A program made the translations under genes and the position numbers. Shown piece by piece: positions 9,053 through 16,376 of a stretch of DNA of 64,000 nt. This DNA is from UBA3263 sp964528425. Its GTDB lineage: Bacteria > Bacteroidota > Bacteroidia > Bacteroidales > Muribaculaceae. Where the stretch lies: the NCBI GenBank assembly GCA_964528425.1, contig CAZGTD010000009.1, positions 7,078 to 71,077 of the forward strand, in the 5' to 3' direction. The notes below the pieces were generated by a model. The model ran no database searches. It saw only the letters and a list, made by a program, of their open reading frames with translations, and was not told the origin of the DNA. Positions within the stretch are counted from its first letter, which is position 1; each line of letters opens with the position of its first letter.

Positions 9053-11682
9053 TCTATGCCGTTGGAGTATGATGAGCGTTTGTCGTATTTCAAGTCCGAG
9101 AGCATCGATGACTTGAAGGCAATATGGAAATTATAGCTCTTATATGGACCGAACGGAACGAATGATGCTGTCATTACAAAGTCGTGGAGTTCACGGCTGA
9201 GGTTACAGTTCATATAAGAGATTTTTTTCAGTCGGAAGTCGTAGCTGGCGGAGAAGTTGAATTTCCAGTTTTCGGTTGGTTGAATGGAGCCGGAAAAGCT
9301 CAGGTTGTGAGTAAACTTTCCTTTATATTCCATTTTCTGTTTATCGAATTCTCCGTATCCGTAGCTGATTGAGTAGTTTATAGAGAAATTCCACGGACAC
9401 TTCATGCGCAGGTAGCCGTCGTCGTCCCAATCATGGCCCGCTGCGGTTTCTTTCTTTTTTTTGTTGCGCGGCTTGCTTTCAGCTTCGTCAGTTTCGCCGT
9501 CGTTGTTTTGCTCTTTGTCGCGCTTAAATAACTTGGTGAATGTTGAGTTATTGAAGTTATATGAGAAACTCGTGCCGGTAGAGGCGAGCCTGGCCAAACC
9601 TTTGCCGGCTTTGAGCCGGGTAACGTTGCAACGGTAGGGGGTGCCGTTTTCATTGAGCCGATATGTGTAGACATCCCAGACTGCCGACAGGTTCAGGTTA
9701 AAATTCTTGGCCAGGCGCAGCAGAATTGAAGTGTTGAGATTGCTCCAGTTCAAGGAGTCGGCCGCGAAATTATAGCTCTCGCTCAGCGAGAGGTTTTCAA
9801 TAAGCGAAATCTTGCGGTCTTCGAGCGAGTCGTTTCGCGAGCGCACTTTTGCTTCAAGATTGTTGGCGAGAGAGAAGCTGACTATTCCTGATTTTCCGCG
9901 GCCCGGAATGCCGAATGTTGCGTTAGGGTAGCGCGAGTAAACAACCTCCTCGGGCTGTCCGTTATAGCCGGGCCGGTTATAACGGCCGTAGTAGCCCCAG
10001 AACGGTGCTCCGAAATCCGGAGAACCGGAAAGCGAAACAGTCGGTGTGATTACATGTCGAACCATTTTCAAGGGACCCTTGAACAACGGACGCCAGAAAC
10101 CGTAGATTTTTGTTGACAGGCCAACCGAGGCCGAGAAATCAAAGACGTTGTAGAAGCTGTAGGTTGTATCCATCACTTCGGCAGCCGCATTGGGGTCCCA
10201 TTGGCGATTGATGCGCTGAGTGTACATGCGGTCGGTCAGTTGAAGTGAAGGTGAAATATTGATGTATTTAAAGAGTTGGAAAGTTGCTGAAATAGGCATT
10301 GAGTGGCGCATGCCGTTACGCCAATCTTTAATTAACGACTTTTTGAAAAACTCGTCTTGCTTGGCTGTCAGTGAGTTCTGGAGTTGGCCGTTATATGAAA
10401 TTTTTATGCGCTCATACCATTTTTCTTGTCCAACAGCGCGTTTACGCTTAAACGGGGCGACCTGCGACATGCTGACCGTCAGGTTCGGAAAAGAAACGTT
10501 GAGCGTTTCATCGCTCGAGCGCTGAGTAATATTCATGCCGGCCGAAAGACTCCATTTAGTCCCCGGAAACCGGTAAGTCATGTTAACGGTAGAGCTTTTG
10601 GTATTTTCGGTAAAGGATGAGTTATAGTAGCTGTTTACGTTATTTCGCGAATAGCCGCTTGTAGCAAAGTTTACCGATGCCGAGAAGGTCATGTTGGGGT
10701 TATATTTGGAGTCTTGCTGGTGATACCAAATAACCTGGAAGTTTGTTGATTTAGAGTAGTCGGCCGAACCTTTTTCGCCGTCGACAGTGTTCAGATAACT
10801 TATCTGCACATTGCCGGCGAATTTGTAGCGTTTGGAGTAGGCCGACCGCCCTGTGAGGCCCCATGTGCCTTTGGTGTATATCTGACCGGTGAGGGCAAGG
10901 TCAACATTATCGTTGATAGCAAAATAATATCCGCCGTTGTCAAGATATAGCCCGCGGCGATAATCATCGCCGAAAGTCGGGAAGATTATGCCTGAGGAAT
11001 ATTTTTTTGTAAACGGAAAATAACCGAACGGAACGGCCAAAGGCAGAGGGAGTCCGGCAAGAACAAGGTATGCCGGGCCGGTAACTATATTGCTGCCGGG
11101 CTTAACTTTACCGCGTGTAATCTGAAAATGGAAGTGAGGGTCGTCGTGGTCATCGCAGGTGGTGTAGCGCCCTTGTTCAATGTAGAACTCACCATTGTTC
11201 ATTTTTTTTGATTTCTCGCTTACCAGATAGCCTTCGCCCTGTTGCGTAACAACGTTTGTTATATACCCTTTTTCAGTTTTGAAGTTATAGCTCATGGTTT
11301 CCGCATCGTAGCCGTCAGAGCCTTGTTCAAAGCGGGGAGTGCCGCGCAGATTGCCGAGCGAGTCGGGCATGCCTGCAGCGTTGACATCGCTGGTTTTAAG
11401 GTCGATATCGATTTTTTCGGCGTCGAGATTGATGTCGCCGTAGGTGACGTGGCCTTTGCCATACATGAAAGTATGGTTGCGGCCGATAATAATCATTGAG
11501 TCAGACGAGTTGAACACCACCGTATTGTCGAGATCGACTTTCTGACGGCGTATGCGCGAGCGCGCCTGAAGCGTTGCGACGGAGTCGACGGCAAGCGACT
11601 CAACTGAGTCCGGTTCCTCGCCCATGACGGTCAAAGAACATAAAATCAGGCAAATAAGTGTATATATTTGGTGTCGCAACAC
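9043..11682 (-). CDS. LptD-like LPS assembly outer membrane protein
   Basis: An 879-residue outer membrane protein of the Bacteroidetes LptD-like family that would insert lipopolysaccharide into the outer leaflet. It has a signal peptide (hydrophobic stretch ending near VMGEE), an OstA/LptA-like N-terminal beta-jellyroll (about residues 50-180, with GKGHVTYGDINLDAEKI), then a long barrel rich in alternating aromatic strands and GYFPFTKKYSSG. The start must be GTG at 11682 (or TTG at 11679): the next in-frame upstream codon block holds a stop at 11698-11700 and no ATG. A -7 element at 11706-11714 fits that start. An acidic, lysine-rich insert lies near residues 705-725. Confidence 0.85.
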   Translation of the reverse strand: MLRHQIYTLICLILCSLTVMGEEPDSVESLAVDSVATLQARSRIRRQKVDLDNTVVFNSSDSMIIIGRNHTFMYGKGHVTYGDINLDAEKIDIDLKTSDVNAAGMPDSLGNLRGTPRFEQGSDGYDAETMSYNFKTEKGYITNVVTQQGEGYLVSEKSKKMNNGEFYIEQGRYTTCDDHDDPHFHFQITRGKVKPGSNIVTGPAYLVLAGLPLPLAVPFGYFPFTKKYSSGIIFPTFGDDYRRGLYLDNGGYYFAINDNVDLALTGQIYTKGTWGLTGRSAYSKRYKFAGNVQISYLNTVDGEKGSADYSKSTNFQVIWYHQQDSKYNPNMTFSASVNFATSGYSRNNVNSYYNSSFTENTKSSTVNMTYRFPGTKWSLSAGMNITQRSSDETLNVSFPNLTVSMSQVAPFKRKRAVGQEKWYERIKISYNGQLQNSLTAKQDEFFKKSLIKDWRNGMRHSMPISATFQLFKYINISPSLQLTDRMYTQRINRQWDPNAAAEVMDTTYSFYNVFDFSASVGLSTKIYGFWRPLFKGPLKMVRHVITPTVSLSGSPDFGAPFWGYYGRYNRPGYNGQPEEVVYSRYPNATFGIPGRGKSGIVSFSLANNLEAKVRSRNDSLEDRKISLIENLSLSESYNFAADSLNWSNLNTSILLRLAKNFNLNLSAVWDVYTYRLNENGTPYRCNVTRLKAGKGLARLASTGTSFSYNFNNSTFTKLFKRDKEQNNDGETDEAESKPRNKKKKETAAGHDWDDDGYLRMKCPWNFSINYSISYGYGEFDKQKMEYKGKFTHNLSFSGSIQPTENWKFNFSASYDFRLKKISYMNCNLSRELHDFVMTASFVPFGPYKSYNFHIAFKSSMLSDLKYDKRSSYSNGIEWY

Positions 11683-11705
11683 TGTGTGATCTTGGTTTTA
11701 TAACT

Positions 11706-11714
11706 GCAAAGATA
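11706..11714 (-). promoter_or_regulatory. -7 element for the lptD-metX-hom-aguAB-dxs run
   Basis: The minus strand reads TATCTTTGC, a perfect Bacteroidetes TAnnTTTG -7 box. It sits 24 bases upstream of the GTG at 11682, which supports that start and a short leader. No convincing -33 TTTG is seen. Confidence 0.6.
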
Positions 11715-11737
11715 CGATAAAAATCGGAAATTTTCAT

Positions 11738-11746
11738 TAACTTTGC
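11738..11746 (+). promoter_or_regulatory. -7 element for the AspT/YidE-type transporter
   Basis: TAACTTTGC matches TAnnTTTG and ends 8 bases before the ATG at 11755, so the message would have a leader of only a few bases. It also rules out an in-frame TTG at 11743, which lies inside the box. It is divergent from the lptD promoter, 24 bases away. Confidence 0.6.
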
Positions 11747-11754
11747 GCCCGAAA

Positions 11755-13416
11755 ATGGACTGGATTGCAGAATTATTAACCGACCATACACCACTACAGG
11801 CAGTAATAGTGCTTTCTGTGATTATTGCCGTTGGCCTGGGGCTGGGCAAGATTAAGATTCTTGGCGTTTCGCTGGGAGTTACTTTTGTGTTTTTCGTAGG
11901 TATTCTTGCAGGTCATCTCGGTTTCAGTATAGACCCTCAGATGTTGCTATATGCCCAGAATTTCGGGTTGGTACTGTTCGTATATGAACTTGGATTAAAA
12001 GTCGGCCCGGGCTTTTTTGCATCGTTCAGGTCGGGTGGGGTTAAGCTCAATCTGCTTGGCCTGGCAACAGTTTTGGTCGGCACTGCAATGGCTGTCGGCT
12101 TTACTTTTGCATTAGGAATTCCTATGAGTGATATGGTCGGAATTCTCAGCGGTGCAACAACCAATACGCCCGCGTTGGGTGCCGCTCAGGAAACCCTGTC
12201 GCAGTTAGGGTTGCCGTCGGTGGGGGCCGCACTTAGTTGCGCAGTTACTTATCCGCTGGGTGTTGTTGGCGTGATTCTGGCTTTTGTAGTGGTCAGAAAA
12301 CTCTTTGTGAGGTCAACCGATTTGGTAACGCATACCCATGAAGATGGCACGCAGCCTTTTATTGCCGCTTATCAGATTCATAATCCCGGTGTTTTCGACC
12401 GTACGGTTCGCGAGGTTGCATCGTTTGCGCCTCATAAGTTCGTTATATCGCGGTTGTGGCATGACGGAAGTGTTTCAATCCCTACTTCAGATACAGTGTT
12501 GCATGCCGGTGACCGACTGCTTGTTATATCTAACGATGAAGATGCGCCGGCGCTTACGGTTTTATTCGGGCAGCGCGAAGAAACCGACTTCAATCAGTCC
12601 GACATAGACTGGAATGCTATCGACTCAACCCTGATTTCAAAACACGTTGTCGTTACCAAGCCTGAAATCAATGGCAAGCGCCTCGGTTCGCTTAAACTCC
12701 GCAATAGTTATGGCATCAATATCTCGCGTGTTTTGCGTGCGGGAGTTCAGTTGCTTGCTACTCCTCAGCTGGTTTTGCAGTTAGGCGACAGGCTGACAGT
12801 TGTGGGCGAGGCTAAGGCGATTGAAAATGTTGAGCGACTGCTCGGAAACGCCACTACCACACTGCGCGAACCTAATCTCGCGGCAATATTTATCGGCATG
12901 GTGCTCGGTCTGTTGCTGGGTGCGGTTCCCATCTATATTCCCGGAGTTGACACAAAGGTGTGTCTCGGCGTAGCAGGCGGCCCGATTATAGTGGGTATTC
13001 TTGTCGGTGCGTTCGGACCGCGATTTCATTTGGTAACCTATACGACACGATCTGCCAACCTTATGCTGCGTGGTATCGGCTTATCGCTATTTCTGGCGTG
13101 TCTGGGTCTGAGTTCGGGATCGGATTTTCTGGAAACGGTAATGACGTCCGACGGTCCGCTATGGATTCTGACAGGTTTTCTGATTACGGTAGTTCCGATG
13201 CTTGTTATGGCCGTTCCGGCAATGAGAGTCTGGAAGCTCAATTTTGGTGAAACTTGCGGAATGCTCGCCGGAGCGATGGCCAATCCGATAGCGTTGACAT
13301 TCAGCAACGATACATGTAAAACAGATGACCCGGCAGTGGCATACGCAACGGTTTATCCGGTTTCGATGTTCCTGCGGGTCATTATTGCACAACTACTCGT
13401 TGTTGTGTTCTACTGA
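11755..13416 (+). CDS. AspT/YidE/YbjL-type transporter with two TrkA-C domains
   Basis: A 553-residue inner membrane antiporter-like protein of the aspartate:alanine exchanger family. It has two half-transporters of about five membrane segments each (residues 5-190 and 380-553), each with the duplicated re-entrant motif: GATTNTPALGAAQE in the first half and AGAMANPIALTFSND in the second. Between them lie two RCK_C/TrkA-C ligand-binding domains (about 200-365; SIPTSDTVLHAGDRLLVI and LVLQLGDRLTVVG). The natural substrate of this Bacteroidetes group is not evident. The stop directly abuts the stop of the convergent hydrolase gene. Confidence 0.85.
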   Translation: MDWIAELLTDHTPLQAVIVLSVIIAVGLGLGKIKILGVSLGVTFVFFVGILAGHLGFSIDPQMLLYAQNFGLVLFVYELGLKVGPGFFASFRSGGVKLNLLGLATVLVGTAMAVGFTFALGIPMSDMVGILSGATTNTPALGAAQETLSQLGLPSVGAALSCAVTYPLGVVGVILAFVVVRKLFVRSTDLVTHTHEDGTQPFIAAYQIHNPGVFDRTVREVASFAPHKFVISRLWHDGSVSIPTSDTVLHAGDRLLVISNDEDAPALTVLFGQREETDFNQSDIDWNAIDSTLISKHVVVTKPEINGKRLGSLKLRNSYGINISRVLRAGVQLLATPQLVLQLGDRLTVVGEAKAIENVERLLGNATTTLREPNLAAIFIGMVLGLLLGAVPIYIPGVDTKVCLGVAGGPIIVGILVGAFGPRFHLVTYTTRSANLMLRGIGLSLFLACLGLSSGSDFLETVMTSDGPLWILTGFLITVVPMLVMAVPAMRVWKLNFGETCGMLAGAMANPIALTFSNDTCKTDDPAVAYATVYPVSMFLRVIIAQLLVVVFY

Positions 13417-14532
13417 TTATTTATTTAGCTTTTTCAGCCATGCGCTCACCAGCGGGATTTTATAGCCATGGCTTGGCGGGTCAACGTTAGCGAGTCGGAA
13501 GAATTCATCGCGGTCAACGCCGTTGGGCATCTCTTCGAGTTGCACGCGATTTGCGGGGTCGGCATATTTGGGATAGTGGTGTGACTCAAAGTTGTCGGGC
13601 GCGCCGGCCAGTTCAAATGCTTGTGCTACAATGCGGAAGTCGCGGTCCATGCCGCCTTCGGTGCAGATGACCGGCCTGGGGGCCAGAGCTGCAACGATGT
13701 CGGGGAAGTCAAACTCAAGGAAGAATCCGGGAATAAGATGCTCCAGGTTGTTGGGGTAGGGGCGGTGGCCGTTGGCGTCGCGCTTGTTCATGGTCAAGGC
13801 GCGTTCGCGAGTACGGCAGAGGAAATCATTATAGACAAACGCCTTGATGGTAGGGTCGAGCAGGCCGAGAACCATCAATGGCTCGGTGCCGAGTGAGAAT
13901 CCGCTTACAATGATGTTGTTGGCATCGATTCGCGGATCGGTTTTCATCCAATCAAGAATTACCTTATCCTGCCAGGACGCTAATCCCAGCCAGCTCCATC
14001 CCATTTCGAGAAGAAAGCGCGAAGAAACCACATAGTCGTTAACTCCACCATCGTTTAGCTCGCCACACGAAGGATTGTCAACAACAACTGCAATCACTCC
14101 TTCCTTCATCAGTTGCCACCCCTGACCGTTTTCAGAAATCAGGCGTTCTTTGGTCTGACCGAATCCGGGAATGCACAAGGCCGAAAAGCCCGACAATGAA
14201 TCGGGAATCATAACGTAAAATGGAACAACTACGCTGTCGAGCGGAAATGAAAGCCACCGTTCAAGAGTGTAACCCTCTTTGCGTTGGCTTGACTCCAATT
14301 TCGGGGGAGCTGCTTGCGCCTGGGGGTGTTTCATGAGTCGGGCCATGGCTTCCGACATTTGCGCCTGCCAGCGCGGAAAACTGTCCGGCGTCATGGTTTC
14401 GGGTTTGAAATACAGGCGCGGAGGATTATTGCGCATAATCTGTTCGGCAACCCGGCGGGTAGAGGTTGCTGGCTGACCGAAAGCGCATAGGGCTGCCGTC
14501 AGACCAATCAAAATTGAATATAAGCGTTTCAT
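13417..14532 (-). CDS. Secreted alpha/beta hydrolase (acetylxylan/glucuronoyl esterase-like)
   Basis: A 371-residue exported protein with a signal peptide (MKRLYSILIGLTAALCAFGQ). The alpha/beta-hydrolase core shows the nucleophile elbow VSGFSLGTEP (about residues 205-214) and a C-terminal His in PPSHGYKIPL; an acid is likely in EGGMDRDFR. The layout (long N-terminal cap, dienelactone-hydrolase-like core) resembles Bacteroidetes esterases annotated near acetylxylan or glucuronoyl esterases, but no specificity motif is decisive. It has its own -7 box at 14537-14545, leaving almost no leader. Confidence 0.65.
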   Translation of the reverse strand: MKRLYSILIGLTAALCAFGQPATSTRRVAEQIMRNNPPRLYFKPETMTPDSFPRWQAQMSEAMARLMKHPQAQAAPPKLESSQRKEGYTLERWLSFPLDSVVVPFYVMIPDSLSGFSALCIPGFGQTKERLISENGQGWQLMKEGVIAVVVDNPSCGELNDGGVNDYVVSSRFLLEMGWSWLGLASWQDKVILDWMKTDPRIDANNIIVSGFSLGTEPLMVLGLLDPTIKAFVYNDFLCRTRERALTMNKRDANGHRPYPNNLEHLIPGFFLEFDFPDIVAALAPRPVICTEGGMDRDFRIVAQAFELAGAPDNFESHHYPKYADPANRVQLEEMPNGVDRDEFFRLANVDPPSHGYKIPLVSAWLKKLNK

Positions 14533-14536
14533 ATCC

Positions 14537-14545
14537 GCAAAGATA
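14537..14545 (-). promoter_or_regulatory. -7 element of the esterase-like gene
   Basis: The minus strand reads TATCTTTGC, ending 4 bases before the ATG at 14532. Transcription would begin at or within a few bases of the start codon, giving a leaderless or near-leaderless message. Confidence 0.55.
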
Positions 14546-14586
14546 AATAAAATTACCCTATATTTTAAACATTTTTAAGAAAAAAT

Positions 14587-14618
14587 TTTGCCACTTCATC
14601 AAAAATCATTACATTTGC
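14587..14618 (+). promoter_or_regulatory. Sigma-ABfr promoter of the YtxH cluster
   Basis: TTTG at 14587-14590, a 19-base spacer, then TACATTTGC at 14610-14618: a full Bacteroidetes promoter. The predicted leader to 14711 is about 85-90 bases. A second weaker -7-like box, TATCTTTGG, is at 14648-14656 without a matching -33. Confidence 0.7.
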
Positions 14619-14710
14619 GCAGTGAATGACCAAATTAGCGAACTTTTTATCTTTGGAAGTCGTTATAGAAGTACATTTAACTTTTAACACAAACTAAAAT
14701 AACTCGAAAA

Positions 14711-14914
14711 ATGAAAAACTTCAGTATCTTCCTCGCAGTTATCGGCGGTGTGGCAATCGGCGCAGCCGCTGGTTTACTCTTTGCTCCCGAAAGCGGCGAA
14801 AAGACTCGTGACAATATCAAACGTTATCTTCGCGAAAAGGGCATCTGCCCCGCAAACGAGTCGAAGCTCGATGAGCTCGTTGATGAAATTGCCGACGAAC
14901 TTTCAAAGAAGTAA
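14711..14914 (+). CDS. YtxH domain small membrane protein
   Basis: A 67-residue protein with one N-terminal glycine-rich membrane helix (about residues 5-25) followed by LLFAPESGEKTRDNIKRYL, the YtxH signature, and an acidic C-terminal helix. YtxH proteins are small envelope proteins often induced by general stress; their molecular job is unknown. It is the first gene behind a strong promoter and is followed by a second YtxH paralogue 50 bases downstream. Confidence 0.85.
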   Translation: MKNFSIFLAVIGGVAIGAAAGLLFAPESGEKTRDNIKRYLREKGICPANESKLDELVDEIADELSKK

Positions 14915-14964
14915 TTATTACTAACCGCTTGTTTTTAACAATTTAAATCCTCAAGGTAAAAGAT

Positions 14965-15177
14965 ATGGCTTCTAATTCAAATAGCGGAACTATGGGTGCC
15001 TTCATAGGCGGTGCGATAATCGGCCTGACGGCCGCCATACTTTTTGCTCCCCAGCCGGGGCGCGATCTTCGCAGCCGCCTCATAGAAAAACTGAGCCGCC
15101 ATAGCATAATCCTTTCCGACACCGAAGTTGACGAACTGATTGCCCGTTTGGAGGCCGACGACGAGGATTTTATTTAA
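14965..15177 (+). CDS. YtxH-like small membrane protein (second copy)
   Basis: A 70-residue paralogue of the preceding protein: a membrane helix from about 10 to 28, then ILFAPQPGRDLRSRLIEKL and an acidic tail ending EADDEDFI. The same helix-PG-amphipathic-acidic architecture suggests a local duplication that has diverged. It ends before a strong terminator-like hairpin at 15217-15254. Confidence 0.8.
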   Translation: MASNSNSGTMGAFIGGAIIGLTAAILFAPQPGRDLRSRLIEKLSRHSIILSDTEVDELIARLEADDEDFI

Positions 15178-15216
15178 CTCCGTAAAGATTAACTTCAATT
15201 CACCCGATATTGGAGA

Positions 15217-15267
15217 GCGGCGCCCACACAGACAATAATCTCCATGGGCGCCGCAGTTCCTTTTTTT
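15217..15267 (+). terminator. Strong hairpin plus T-run inside the YtxH cluster
   Basis: Perfect 10-base arms GCGGCGCCCA (15217-15226) and TGGGCGCCGC (15245-15254) with an 18-base loop, followed by AGTTCC and seven T residues. It looks like an intrinsic terminator or attenuator between the second YtxH gene and the holin-like gene. The in-frame ATG at 15244 falls in its 3' arm, which argues against that codon as a start. Confidence 0.65.
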
Positions 15268-15291
15268 AACACGTCACGTTCGGGAACTATT

Positions 15292-15717
15292 ATGAATCTT
15301 TTTTCTCAACAACAATCAACTGAAGATTCGGCATATTCTCGCATCTACTCCGAGGCCAAACGCCTGGTAGGGCTTGAATTGGAAAACGCACGCCTGCTGG
15401 CAACCGAAAAGCTTACTTTGCTGCTTGGACGTATAGCCCTTGTTGCAGTGTGTTTCGTGGTCAGTGCAACCGCTTTGGTTTTTATGTCGATGGCTGTAGC
15501 TGACTTTCTGCTTCAGGATCTTCCCCCACGCTGGACCTATCTGATTATCGCCGTTTTCTATATTCTGATAATTGTTATTGCCGCATCTTTCCGCCGGCGT
15601 CTGATTATAGACCCTATAGCCAGATTTATTTCTCGGGTATTGCTTGACCCGCCGACGCCCAATAATCAGGAAGCGGCTCTCACTAATATTTCTAACCCCG
15701 GTTCTGACGAAGAATGA
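15292..15717 (+). CDS. Holin-like (PF07332/YqjE-type) membrane protein
   Basis: A 141-residue inner membrane protein: a cytoplasmic amphipathic N-terminus with LVGLELENARLLATEKLTLL, then two membrane helices (about residues 47-72 and 80-102) and a basic-to-polar tail. This is the phage-holin-like/YqjE architecture. The ATG at 15292 is chosen over one at 15244, which lies inside a hairpin. The stop overlaps the next gene by ATGA. Despite the family name nothing here suggests a prophage; the neighbours are stress-type envelope proteins. Confidence 0.75.
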   Translation: MNLFSQQQSTEDSAYSRIYSEAKRLVGLELENARLLATEKLTLLLGRIALVAVCFVVSATALVFMSMAVADFLLQDLPPRWTYLIIAVFYILIIVIAASFRRRLIIDPIARFISRVLLDPPTPNNQEAALTNISNPGSDEE

Positions 15718-15989
15718 AAAGCAAATATTCAATCAAACGACCAGAAACAGAATGGGAGGGGCTCACCCTTGATGAAATCCGTTATGCACGCGCATTGACC
15801 GAAACCAGAATTCTTATTTCGCGCGAAATTCTCGGGTCTCGTTTCCGGAATACTCTCGGAGGGAAAATCGCTTCGGCCAGCTCGCGTTCAATGATCGGAC
15901 GCATGTTTTCCGGCCTCTCCTGGCTCGACCTGGGTCTGATGACCCTTCGCCTGGGGTCAAAAGTAACCGGCTTTTTCCGGCGCAAGTGA
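15714..15989 (+). CDS. Uncharacterised 91-residue basic protein
   Basis: Not recognised as a named family. It is strongly basic, with an N-terminal region WEGLTLDEIRYARAL, a central Arg/Ser-rich stretch, a short hydrophobic segment LSWLDLGLMTLRLG (about 68-81) and a basic end FFRRK. It is coupled to the holin-like gene by an ATGA overlap, so the two products are probably made together. Position and size are analogous to E. coli YqjK, which follows YqjD and YqjE, but sequence similarity cannot be claimed by eye. Confidence 0.7.
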   Translation: MKSKYSIKRPETEWEGLTLDEIRYARALTETRILISREILGSRFRNTLGGKIASASSRSMIGRMFSGLSWLDLGLMTLRLGSKVTGFFRRK

Positions 15990-16041
15990 TAAACATTTTA
16001 TTAACATCAATATAACCAAACCTACTAAACATTTATTCGTT

Positions 16042-16254
16042 ATGACAGTAGAACAAATCGGCACCTTTGCAGGTGAAGTTTGGAAAGCTCTTGCCGAGCA
16101 AGATGCTAACTCCATCAAGACTATTAAAAAGGCTACCAAGCTGAAAGAAAAAGAAATTTATGCCGCCCTTGGCTGGCTTGCCCGCGAAGGTAAGCTGCAT
16201 CTGGGTGATGCCGGCGACCCCAAGGAAGTCGACGTGGTCCTGGTTGAAAAATAA
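16042..16254 (+). CDS. Winged helix-turn-helix protein (DUF2582/PF10771)
   Basis: A 70-residue single-domain winged helix. TIKKATKLKEKEIYAALGWLAREGKLHL forms the recognition helices and the start of the wing, typical of PF10771, a family almost confined to Bacteroidetes and a few other anaerobes. It is too small to carry a sensor domain. It lies 52 bases downstream of the 91-residue gene and could be its regulator or simply share the message; no direct evidence of its DNA target is visible. Confidence 0.8.
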   Translation: MTVEQIGTFAGEVWKALAEQDANSIKTIKKATKLKEKEIYAALGWLAREGKLHLGDAGDPKEVDVVLVEK

Positions 16255-16280
16255 GGACCGGCAAACAGACCGTTTTTCGA

Positions 16281-16311
16281 CGGACGCGGAGATTTTTTCG
16301 GATCTTCGCGT
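16281..16311 (+). terminator. Hairpin after the winged-helix gene
   Basis: GACGCGGAGAT and ATCTTCGCGTC form an 11-base stem with one G-U pair and a loop of T residues. It is followed by TGTTGTTC, not a clean T-run, so terminator activity is only likely. It separates the small-protein cluster from the hydrolase gene. Confidence 0.4.
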
Positions 16312-16376
16312 CTGTTGTTCTGAACATTATTGCTGCGCTTAACGTTTTAAAGGTAAATTAACGCTCAACTATTATA

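Noticed and set aside
14619..14710. Riboswitch or small RNA in the leader of the YtxH cluster
   Set aside because: The roughly 90-base AT-rich leader shows no stable stem or known riboswitch core by eye.
15292..15717. Holin-family protein as a sign of a prophage
   Set aside because: No integrase, capsid, portal, tail or lysin gene is nearby; the neighbours are YtxH and winged-helix small proteins, and the protein fits the YqjE-type chromosomal subgroup.
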